Assembly: GCA_017555025.1 (NCBI GenBank)
Contig: JAFZHC010000009.1
Coordinates: forward strand, 62,001-126,000
Direction: 5' to 3'
DNA length: 64,000 bases
From: Akkermansia sp.
GTDB lineage: Bacteria; Verrucomicrobiota; Verrucomicrobiia; Verrucomicrobiales; Akkermansiaceae
A program made the translations under genes and the position numbers. Under the pieces are notes generated by a model. The model ran no database searches, was not told where the DNA came from, and saw only the letters and a program-made list of their open reading frames with translations. Shown here in pieces: positions 18,201 through 25,288 of this stretch. Position 1 is the first letter of the stretch. Every line of letters starts with the position of its first letter.

Positions 18201-19364
18201 GTTCAGATTAAAATTACCATCTCTGTAATAAAATTCCAACCACACCCTATCAAGACGAGTGTCGTTGACATAGAGATTGTTCTGTTTGAGTTCGCCGGAA
18301 AGGGTAATCTTGCTGAGCGAAAAATCCGGCTCGAAGCTTATGTTGCCCCTCAGGTTAATCTGGGGAGCGTCTTCACTCGCGTGGTGCAATTTCGAGAGGA
18401 TACCGGCATTCTCCTTGCCCAGAAATTGAACGGCCATCGGTATGAGTGCCGCATTGCTCTTGAAATCAAAGGCAAGATTTCGTAGCGCGGATTCGTAGGC
18501 ACCCTTAAGAGTAACAACGGAAGGGGGGGCAATGGTGTCGAAACTCAGACTGTTGATGGTCAGAGTATCATTACTGTAGCTAATGTCCGCACGGGTATTG
18601 CGGAAGTGAAAGATGTCCACATCATAGCGAGGCACGTCCGCAATCAGCGTTGCTCCAAGCTTATCGTTACCCTTCAGTTGAATATGGAGATTAGGTGCCT
18701 CCTGATTGCTCCAGTTTTGTTCGTCAATGACGTGATAAACCTTGTCAATGTAGGGTGCATATTCGGCAAGGAGTGCTGCTAAATCCAGAGGGAGGTCATC
18801 TGTCTTTTCTTCTACCTCGGGTTGTGCATCGGTCGAGGTAATCTTAGCTACGGGGATTGTGCCGCTGAAGCGCATGGCAATACCCTGCAAATTGAGAGAG
18901 GCCGTGCTGAGGTAAATATCTCCGTTGCCTGCTATCGTGGTAACCAGCTCAATGTTACTCAGGTTAAGGTGCTGCCCCGGGCAATCACTAATCGGCAAGA
19001 GAATGTTGCCTTTTTTCAGTCGAACGGAGTCAATAAAGAGTTCTCCTCTGAATAAAAGCCTGAAAAAACTTACGCTTACTGTGGCCGATTTCGCTTTTAT
19101 GAGCGGCTGTTCATCATTGGGGCCGCAGTAAATCTGAGGAGAATCAACCTTAAGCGCCAATCCGCGTGAAGGGGCTAATCTCAGCGACTTAATTTTAAGG
19201 TGAATTCCCTGCTGTGCAGCAAGTTCTTCTACTTTGTCAATGATACCTCCGGGGAGGCCAACCAGAGATAGCCAAGTAATCACCAGACACAAAAAAAGAA
19301 GACCCACCAGACAAATGGCCGGTATATGGGTGCCGACACGTCTGATGGTGAGTTTACCTCTCAT
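15261..19364 (-). CDS. Very large AsmA-like protein
   Basis: A 1367-residue protein with a single N-terminal membrane anchor (about residues 14-37) followed by a long periplasmic body of repeated beta-strand segments. The C-terminal region (DDYVMLDKMNAESWEGVLNA, then FDGNVTASNMNLKSIL and VDMKMDIDMESMYLKGNIWP) has the AsmA-like C-terminal pattern, seen in TamB/YhdP-type proteins that bridge the envelope and are implicated in lipid transport to the outer membrane. A Lys-rich cytosol- or periplasm-facing tail ends the protein. It lies 29 nt after rbfA and is probably expressed from the nusA operon. The family assignment is by overall pattern; the specific subfamily is uncertain. Confidence 0.75.
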   Translation of the reverse strand: MRGKLTIRRVGTHIPAICLVGLLFLCLVITWLSLVGLPGGIIDKVEELAAQQGIHLKIKSLRLAPSRGLALKVDSPQIYCGPNDEQPLIKAKSATVSVSFFRLLFRGELFIDSVRLKKGNILLPISDCPGQHLNLSNIELVTTIAGNGDIYLSTASLNLQGIAMRFSGTIPVAKITSTDAQPEVEEKTDDLPLDLAALLAEYAPYIDKVYHVIDEQNWSNQEAPNLHIQLKGNDKLGATLIADVPRYDVDIFHFRNTRADISYSNDTLTINSLSFDTIAPPSVVTLKGAYESALRNLAFDFKSNAALIPMAVQFLGKENAGILSKLHHASEDAPQINLRGNISFEPDFSLSKITLSGELKQNNLYVNDTRLDRVWLEFYYRDGNFNLNNLHVQFKDNEISLAANANKGIGSALLTADVNVSQTLALVNEFTSTPLTIPDELKLGERLKLNCTADLTTPLFEPGQTDWQHFTPNLHNAKLQISLDRLAYANYEITEPTVSLALDEVQQTHNKLPEEAKKVQLAISAAGITGPGNLAINSLNLTGEAAEISWKDDILSIQELNLTSREAPLADNASYGDFSVNAPGLTLNLTGIRYTNGNVDIEAGNMEIAATGIAQDKLRIDNAHLSINQLEQLSPMAAELDEILGQAHLAIAADGIQYDDNHLGKISLQTRVTGTSAREVQLMYTPTSATDNRLTMNIDWSNLSDITFRDLELDAAPASFSGLLAYLGVDIPHIKLPEKSLLKGNVAYDATESKLKSAQFTVNIPELVRTPYKIKGFKGQQIPIGINADVHVASTEQGDTAYTADLKVTHGSDLFTGKIDGNSKGIVKVKGNNTIRADIVDRLIDSQTAHGIIRDFYFGPGGRNVITDIDVTVDYSEGLSVDSFCNVELFNTEYLLSVIEEDAQGNEKLRTDLGKHPYSMAKHATCYVRSKVRYDVVHDGRPVKDECAITIGNIDMTYNNKPWFARQKMGDVGLSSEQLAAVQKRHATSRMKGEAVIIDVENSFVELVNISGVVYPAYSIGMYYAPLQHFLADLVLPYPAKIETKSCVFPIYSDCTRAMSGLIKVEAAEQSGFRFLGTTIPLTNFSGFIRITDDYVMLDKMNAESWEGVLNADVKIDFSGKRTAFDGNVTASNMNLKSILASYGTKFSSALCNGHIRFRSPTPDVNDVQAYGSASIVNGDLMGFTIFQPVGSLVSDLPSKLLLFESAAKNQEESENSTGYIATVFSSTGDAISNFGNQAKNIPGYNHLFAYDLQNAHADFIIANGHLKAYKMKATGYNLNVDMKMDIDMESMYLKGNIWPKITSIPTIMLSPITFLSDFMIDILIYGEIDDLKWKFGLDRRLQGDLPSVSSSAATEQPAPRAKKKKN

Positions 19365-19393
19365 GTCTTCTGATGTGTGAAAATCTTTAAGAA

Positions 19394-19780
19394 TCAGATT
19401 TCAGGGTCAGTCTCGCCTTCGGGAAGGGGAGGTGCTTTGGGGAGATTTTTGTCGATATCATCGAGCAGATTGACAAGATCCACACCACGCTGAGCGGAGT
19501 TGTCGTGTTTGAAGGTCAGGCGGGGAGTATTGCGCAGCACAACTCGTTTGCTGACGGCTTTCTGAATAACCCCGCGGTTGCGTGTGAGCTTCTCAATCAC
19601 CTGAGCAGGTGCCATGCGCCCCACGACTCCAACCCACACTCGCCCCTCCTTCAGGTCTTCTGTAATTTCGACCTGAAGGATGGAAACGATAGTGCCGTTC
19701 CACTCGAACTCCTTCTGAATGAAGGAGCCGATTTCGCGCTTCATCAGCTCGTTAACCTTATCGAGTCGGCGTGTGGCCAT
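19394..19780 (-). CDS. rbfA: 30S ribosome-binding factor RbfA
   Basis: A 128-residue maturation factor for the 5' end of 16S rRNA. The N terminus RLDKVNELMKREIGSFIQKE and the KH-like fold residues (VSILQVEITEDLKEGRVWVGVVG) are typical, as is RTPRLTFKHD-type sequence near residue 97 (RNTPRLTFKHDNS). It follows infB after 9 nt in the conserved nusA-infB-rbfA order. Confidence 0.93.
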   Translation of the reverse strand: MATRRLDKVNELMKREIGSFIQKEFEWNGTIVSILQVEITEDLKEGRVWVGVVGRMAPAQVIEKLTRNRGVIQKAVSKRVVLRNTPRLTFKHDNSAQRGVDLVNLLDDIDKNLPKAPPLPEGETDPEI

Positions 19781-19789
19781 ATATTGGTG

Positions 19790-21913
19790 TTACAGGGTTT
19801 GTTTAATCTTTTCGAGAGTATAGCACTCGATGACGTCGCCCTCTTCGTAGTCGTTGTAGTCAGCCAGACGAATACCGCACTCGAGGCCGGCCTTGACTTC
19901 TTCCACTTCATCCTGGAAGCGGCGGAGCGTCGACATCTTGCCGTCAAATACCACCTGACCGTCACGCAGAACGCGGGCTTCGGCGGTGCGCAGCATCTTG
20001 CCATCCGATACATATGACCCTGCAGCGCGACCTTTGTTCAATTTAAACACCTGTCTGATTTCTGCATGACCGAGCACCGTCTCGCGGGTCTCCGGTTCAA
20101 GCAGGCCAAGCATGGCGTCCTTCACCTGGTCAATCAACTCGTACACAATCGAGTAAATCTTCACCTGCACGCCTTCACGCTTTACAGCCTTTACGGCGTT
20201 GCTCTCTACCTTCACGTTGAAGCCGAGGATGACGGCGTCAGATGAGGAGGCGAGCAGAATGTCACTTTCGGAGATGGGGCCGGCTGCGGCGCCGATGAAC
20301 TGGCACTCAACCTTGTCGCTATCGATGTCAAGGATGGCCTTTTTAATGGCCTCCACAGAGCCCTGCACGTCGCCCTTGAGGTAAAGCTTCAATACAGCCT
20401 TCTGGCTGCCGTCGCCCATCATGGCGAGGATATCTTCCATGCGGGAGCGGCGGGGGGCACTCAGGCGCTGCTGGCGCAGCTCTTCCTGTCGCTCTTCTGC
20501 CAGTTTGCGAGCTTCACGTTCGTTTTTCATCTCGACGAGTTCATCGCCGACATTCGGGGTCTGCAGGAAGCCGGATACCTCAGCGGGCATACCGGGGGTA
20601 ACTTTCTTGATAGACTTGCCCTGGTCGTTGAACAGAGTCTTAATCTTACCGGAGTAGGGGCCGCAGATGAAGGGCATACCTACCTTCAGCGTACCGCTCT
20701 GTACAATGACCGTTGCAGAGCTACCCTTACCCTGTTCCATGCGTGCCTCAATGATGGAGGCTCGGCAGTTGGCTCTCGGGTTGGCTTTGAGCTCAAGCAC
20801 TTCAGCTTGCAGGCAGAGCAGGTCGAGCAAGTCATCAATACCGGCACCGGTATGGGCAGATACGTCCACACACTCAATGTCGCCACCGAAATCCGTGGGC
20901 ATGAGGCCTTCTTCCATCAACTGAGTGCGCACGCGCACGGGATCGGCTGCAGGAAGGTCGCACTTGTTGACGGCCACAATGATTGTCTTGTTTGCAGCCT
21001 TGGCGTGGGTGATGGCCTCGCGGGTCTGAGGCATGATACCGTCGTTCGCGGCAACAACCAGTACCACAATGTCGGTTACGTCGGCACCGCGAGCGCGCAT
21101 TTCAGTAAAGATAGCGTGGCCGGGTGTATCAATGAACGTCAGGATGTTGCCGCCATGGTCAACAGAGTAGGCACCGATGTGCTGAGTAATACCACCGGCC
21201 TCACCGGCTACAACCTTGGTACGACGAATGTAGTCCAGCAGAGAGGTCTTACCGTGGTCAACATGACCCATTACCGTGATAATGGGGGTACGAACCTTCA
21301 GGGAATCTTCGGGCTCTTCCTCTACGGCTACAGGTTCGGGTTCCTTGACTACTTCAACCGGAGCCTTTACGCCGGCACCCTTTTCGCGCTTAACGCGCTC
21401 AAAGGCAAACCCATGTTTTTCGCACAGAGCTGCCACCTGATCGCTGTCGAGGGAGGTGGAGGGATTGGCGAATACGCCCATGGGCAGAAGGTCGGCAATG
21501 AGCTTGAACGGCTTAAGATTCATCTGGGTCGCCAGCTCTGCAACGGAAACCGGGGGCTTTACGTTGATAACCTTGTCACCGGTGGTGGCAGCGGGGGCCT
21601 GCTCAGCCTTGGCCGGTGCCGGTGCAGGGGCAGGGGCTGCTGCGGGAGCAGTCTTGGCGGGAGCCTGCTTAGCCGGTGCCTGTTTGGCAGCAGCAGGAGC
21701 CTGCTGCGGAGCAGCGGACTTCTTACGCTGAGGATTCAGCAAATCGAGAGCTGCCTTTTTGGCGGGCTGAGAAGCGGATTTACGGGAGGGGGCAGCTGCA
21801 GCAGATGCTGTTTTCTGCTGAGGAGCAGCGGCGGGCTGTTGTGCCGGCTTTTTCTTTTTGGTGCCACCAAGCAGGTCCAGCACCTCGGGTTTCTTTTTCT
21901 TCTCTTCAGACAT
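19790..21913 (-). CDS. infB: Translation initiation factor IF-2
   Basis: A GTPase that places initiator tRNA on the ribosome. The G domain holds [14 protein letters not shown] (G1), the switch region [18 protein letters not shown] (G3) and NKCD (G4). Two beta-barrel domains and the C-terminal initiator-tRNA-binding module ([18 protein letters not shown]) follow. The first 110 residues are a Lys/Ala/Pro/Gln-rich low-complexity extension that is encoded by repetitive GC-rich DNA. At 707 residues it is on the short side for IF-2. It lies 48 nt after nusA. Confidence 0.96.
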   Translation of the reverse strand: MSEEKKKKPEVLDLLGGTKKKKPAQQPAAAPQQKTASAAAAPSRKSASQPAKKAALDLLNPQRKKSAAPQQAPAAAKQAPAKQAPAKTAPAAAPAPAPAPAKAEQAPAATTGDKVINVKPPVSVAELATQMNLKPFKLIADLLPMGVFANPSTSLDSDQVAALCEKHGFAFERVKREKGAGVKAPVEVVKEPEPVAVEEEPEDSLKVRTPIITVMGHVDHGKTSLLDYIRRTKVVAGEAGGITQHIGAYSVDHGGNILTFIDTPGHAIFTEMRARGADVTDIVVLVVAANDGIMPQTREAITHAKAANKTIIVAVNKCDLPAADPVRVRTQLMEEGLMPTDFGGDIECVDVSAHTGAGIDDLLDLLCLQAEVLELKANPRANCRASIIEARMEQGKGSSATVIVQSGTLKVGMPFICGPYSGKIKTLFNDQGKSIKKVTPGMPAEVSGFLQTPNVGDELVEMKNEREARKLAEERQEELRQQRLSAPRRSRMEDILAMMGDGSQKAVLKLYLKGDVQGSVEAIKKAILDIDSDKVECQFIGAAAGPISESDILLASSSDAVILGFNVKVESNAVKAVKREGVQVKIYSIVYELIDQVKDAMLGLLEPETRETVLGHAEIRQVFKLNKGRAAGSYVSDGKMLRTAEARVLRDGQVVFDGKMSTLRRFQDEVEEVKAGLECGIRLADYNDYEEGDVIECYTLEKIKQTL

Positions 21914-21961
21914 GTGTGAAAATGGTACGATTAGTATGGATGTTGTCCTGTATCAGTACTA

Positions 21962-23248
21962 TCAGGCATTCTTAGCCTTGTCCACGATGGCGAAAGCCTG
22001 GTCTTCGCTGATGCCCAGAGCATCCACAAGATCCTCAGGCTGCACATAGCTGGCAATACCCTGTACGGTTGTGAAGCCGGCGGCAATCATGTCTGCGGCC
22101 AACTCAGGAGTAACCTCCAGCACATTGACAAGTTCATTGGCACCCTCAGAGGCGTAGCTCTTCGTGCGGGTCATCTTGTCGTAGGGCTCTACACGTACAT
22201 CCCAGCGATCATTAGGAGCAGAAATCAGACGAGCGGTCAAGCGCACGTTCTGACCACGGCGTCCCTTGGCCTTGGCTGCTGCCTTGTCATCGGCAACGTA
22301 GACTGTCACTACGCGCTCCTCCTTGTCAACATCAATCTTGATGGGGTCAATCGGAGCAAGAGATTCCTGCACCATGGCGGCCTTATCCTCGGAGTACTCG
22401 AGGATGTCGACCTTCTCGCGGTTAAGTTCATTTACAACATTCTTCACACGAGCACCGCGCATACCGACACAGGCACCGATGGGGTCAACATTCGGGTCTT
22501 CGCTGGTTACGACCATCTTGGTACGGTAACCGGCCTCGCGAACGATGTTAACGATTTCAACGGTGTGTTCGTAAATCTCAGTCACCTCATTCTCAAAGAG
22601 GCGGCGCACCAAGTTGGGGTGGCTGCGGGAGAGTATAAGTTCATGACCACGGGCGCCGTCGCGTACTTCTACAACGTAGAATCGCATCTGGTCGCCGGGA
22701 GCGTAATCCTCACCGGGAATGCGCTGGCGCAGCGGCACAATGCCTTCAAACTTATCAACCTCCACGATGACGTCACCCTTGTCGTAGCGGCGTACGGTAC
22801 CGGTTACCAGCTCACCAACACGGTCTTTGAAGGCATCTGCCAGCATTTCCTGCTCGGCCTTGCGAATGCGCTGCTGCATGGTCTGGCGGGCGGTCTGCAC
22901 GGCAATACGACCGAAATCCTTCGGCGTGATGTTCATGGTAATCATCTGGCCGATTTCCACGCTCTTACCCTTGCGGGCAGCCATGGCTTCAGCCACGGAG
23001 AACTTAACCTCATTGAAAGCGTCGCTGAAGTCTTCGTCTGCAACAACTTCCATGCGGGCTTTAATCTTCACACTATTCTTCTGCGGGTCGATGACGGCGC
23101 GGATATGACGAATGCGGTCTGCACCGTCAACCATTTTGGAGTAGGCGGTGAGGAAAGAAGCTTCAAGAGCCTGCAGTACGCGATCACGGGTAAGATCCTT
23201 TTCGCGTACGTAGAAATCAATCAGTGCGGAGATGTCTGTGGCGGCCAT
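21962..23248 (-). CDS. nusA: Transcription termination/antitermination factor NusA
   Basis: An RNA polymerase-binding factor controlling pausing, termination and antitermination. It contains the N-terminal polymerase-binding domain, an S1 domain (about 130-200; GELVTGTVRRYDKGDVIVEV), tandem KH domains (PIGACVGMRGARVKNVVNEL and KAKGRRGQNVRLTARL) and a short helix-hairpin-helix tail (about 375-428). rimP, which commonly precedes nusA, is not present; ftsQ is the upstream neighbour. Its leader contains a complete terminator-like hairpin with a T7 run (23286-23313) downstream of a consensus promoter, so transcription of the operon is probably attenuated, possibly by NusA itself. Confidence 0.95.
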   Translation of the reverse strand: MAATDISALIDFYVREKDLTRDRVLQALEASFLTAYSKMVDGADRIRHIRAVIDPQKNSVKIKARMEVVADEDFSDAFNEVKFSVAEAMAARKGKSVEIGQMITMNITPKDFGRIAVQTARQTMQQRIRKAEQEMLADAFKDRVGELVTGTVRRYDKGDVIVEVDKFEGIVPLRQRIPGEDYAPGDQMRFYVVEVRDGARGHELILSRSHPNLVRRLFENEVTEIYEHTVEIVNIVREAGYRTKMVVTSEDPNVDPIGACVGMRGARVKNVVNELNREKVDILEYSEDKAAMVQESLAPIDPIKIDVDKEERVVTVYVADDKAAAKAKGRRGQNVRLTARLISAPNDRWDVRVEPYDKMTRTKSYASEGANELVNVLEVTPELAADMIAAGFTTVQGIASYVQPEDLVDALGISEDQAFAIVDKAKNA

Positions 23249-23285
23249 ATTTTCTGATGCTTGTGTTTGATGATTAACCGGCTAC

Positions 23286-23313
23286 AAAAAAAGAGCGGGT
23301 CAATGACCCGCTC
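23286..23313 (-). terminator. Intrinsic terminator/attenuator in the nusA leader
   Basis: Minus-strand stem GAGCGGGT / ACCCGCTC with a 5-nt loop, followed immediately by TTTTTTT. It lies 99 nt after the ftsQ stop, which would suit an ftsQ terminator, but also about 30 nt downstream of the nusA promoter and 37 nt before the nusA ATG. Confidence 0.85.
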
Positions 23314-23347
23314 CAATCTCATAAAGGACCGGAACTTGTTCGGGAAA

Positions 23348-23376
23348 ATCCTAGCGCATCTTCCGGAATTTGTCAA
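23348..23376 (-). promoter_or_regulatory. Promoter of the nusA-infB-rbfA operon
   Basis: Minus-strand TTGACA (23371-23376), exactly 17 bp, TAGGAT (23348-23353). It is the best -35 match in the window. The predicted transcript starts near 23341, giving a leader of about 93 nt that contains the hairpin at 23286-23313. Confidence 0.8.
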
Positions 23377-23411
23377 GCAAATAGCCTACGTAATGGCATA
23401 TTTTTTAATAA

Positions 23412-24335
23412 TCAGGGCGTATCTTGCTTCTTGCCGTTTTGTTGGTTATCGGCCTCTTCTGCATAGATAACAGTCGGATTGATTTTGGGAATGACGTTAA
23501 TACTGCGCATGGCTTTTTTGCTCACCCGTGCGTGTTCGAGTATCATCGAGAGTCGAGCCAGCTGATCTTTAATGTCATAGACCTGCATGAGTACCTCGGT
23601 TCCGTTTTCGAGGGTAATCACCATTTTCCACTGCTTGGGGCGGAAAATCTCGCAGATGGCGGGAATCTCTGTCAGGGAGTAGGCGTTGGAGGCCGCTATC
23701 AGCTCTTTGATAGGGCGGTTTCGTTCTTCTTCAATTACCGCACCGTCTTTCAGTTCCGTCAAATCCTCCGGCTGCAGGTACCATGTCGGGGCGTTCATGA
23801 AGTTGCGGTGGTAAGCCTCGTTAACGGGGAAAATTGTTCCCTTGGGGTCCATGAACTTACGTGTACGGTCGCCGGTGTCGGTGCCGCTTTCCATTTCAAC
23901 GAAGACTACCGGTATGCGCTCATCAATCTCGATGTGCAGTGTTTCGGGCATTTCTGCTCGAATCGTGGCTGCTGCAATACAGGGATTGGCCTCGAGGGTG
24001 GCTTCCATACCGCTTACATCGAGCGTAGCCATATTGACGGCATCCTTAATGCCGAGCAATTCCATGGCCTGAGAACGGGAAATCAAACCGTGGCGGGATA
24101 CATAGCTGATGTGGTCTATGCTCAGACTGTAGGCTTTTTCCACCGCGTAATTGATGGAATAGTATATTCCCCAGATAATGGGTGCAGCGGCCAGCGCAAT
24201 CAGGAACCAACGGCGTAAGCGTCGGGCACCGCGTTTGAAAGCCAGCAGGCTGAAGAGGCGGTCCTTAATGGATAACGCCTTCTCCAGCAATTGCACATTC
24301 TGCTTTTCTGTGCGATATTTATTCTGCGGCTTCAT
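23412..24335 (-). CDS. ftsQ: Cell-division protein FtsQ/DivIB-like
   Basis: A 307-residue bitopic membrane protein: a basic cytoplasmic N terminus of about 40 residues, one membrane segment (FLIALAAAPIIWGIYYSINY), a POTRA domain (about 75-150, with the characteristic LLGIKDAVNMATLDVSGMEA and PETLHIEIDERIPVVFV) and an FtsQ beta domain. It links early and late divisome proteins. Sequence conservation is low, as is usual for FtsQ, and the call is strengthened by position after murC-murB and ddl. ftsA and ftsZ do not follow here. Confidence 0.82.
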   Translation of the reverse strand: MKPQNKYRTEKQNVQLLEKALSIKDRLFSLLAFKRGARRLRRWFLIALAAAPIIWGIYYSINYAVEKAYSLSIDHISYVSRHGLISRSQAMELLGIKDAVNMATLDVSGMEATLEANPCIAAATIRAEMPETLHIEIDERIPVVFVEMESGTDTGDRTRKFMDPKGTIFPVNEAYHRNFMNAPTWYLQPEDLTELKDGAVIEEERNRPIKELIAASNAYSLTEIPAICEIFRPKQWKMVITLENGTEVLMQVYDIKDQLARLSMILEHARVSKKAMRSINVIPKINPTVIYAEEADNQQNGKKQDTP

Positions 24336-24347
24336 GTGTCAGGATGT

Positions 24348-25271
24348 TCAGCCTCGGGGCTGATTGAGGGAAATCTCGGCAATGCGAGTGCAGAGCTCTC
24401 CGAAGCTGATGCCTACAGCAGCAGCAGCCTTGGGGAAGAGGGAGGCGCTGGTCATGCCGGGAATGGTGTTAATTTCCAGCACATAGGGCTTGCCCTCAGC
24501 TGTCAACAGTACGTCAACACGTCCGTATACTTCGACGTTCAGAGCTTTGTAGGCTGCAAGTGCAGCTTCCTGTACAGCCTTGGTTTCCTCCTCGCTGATG
24601 TCGGCGGGGCAGATGTAATCAGAGCCTACGCCGCCGGAAAGTGCCGGATATTTGTTGGCGAAATCGTAGAAGCCCTCGCGCGGAGCAATATGGATAACAG
24701 GAAGTGCTGTTCCATTAAAGATAGCCACGGTAAGCTCTTTGCCGTCAATGTATTCCTCCACCAACAGGTCGGTGCCGTATTTGGCTGCTTCGGCTACGGC
24801 TGCCGGCAGTTCATCGGCTGTTTTAACAATGCTGACGCCCACGGAAGAACCCTCGCAGGGAGGCTTGATGACGCAGGGAATGCCAATGGTGGGCATTTCG
24901 CCGCTGCCGATGATTTCGTCGGCGGGGGTAGGAACACCCGCTGCGAAGAAGGCTTTTTTGGTAAGGATTTTATCAAAGCAGTTGCGACTGGTTTCAGAAC
25001 CGGCGCCGGTATAGGGAATACCAAGTTCCTCCAGGTAACTCTGCAAACCGCCATCCTCACCGTAGGTGCCGTGTATCATGTTGTAGCACAGCTCGGTTCC
25101 CTCAGGAATTGCGGGGCGCTCACTTTCCACGATGACGGGGGTAACATTGGTAAAACCTTCGGCTCGAAGCGCTTCCAGTACGGCGTTGCCGGACACGAGG
25201 GACACCTCGCGTTCAGAGCCGGGACCACCCATCAGCAGGGCAATAGCTGTATCTTTTGTAAGTATTTTCAT
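24348..25271 (-). CDS. ddl: D-alanine--D-alanine ligase
   Basis: An ATP-grasp enzyme making the D-Ala-D-Ala dipeptide of peptidoglycan precursors. The N-terminal MGGPGSEREVSLVSG, the central CVIKPPCEGSSVGVS and EEYIDGKELTVAI, and the C-terminal metal-binding LEINTIPGMTSASLFPKAA are all present. At 307 residues it has the normal length. It is 17 nt after the murC-murB fusion gene and 12 nt before ftsQ. Confidence 0.95.
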   Translation of the reverse strand: MKILTKDTAIALLMGGPGSEREVSLVSGNAVLEALRAEGFTNVTPVIVESERPAIPEGTELCYNMIHGTYGEDGGLQSYLEELGIPYTGAGSETSRNCFDKILTKKAFFAAGVPTPADEIIGSGEMPTIGIPCVIKPPCEGSSVGVSIVKTADELPAAVAEAAKYGTDLLVEEYIDGKELTVAIFNGTALPVIHIAPREGFYDFANKYPALSGGVGSDYICPADISEEETKAVQEAALAAYKALNVEVYGRVDVLLTAEGKPYVLEINTIPGMTSASLFPKAAAAVGISFGELCTRIAEISLNQPRG

Positions 25272-25288
25272 GTGTATGTAGTGTAATA

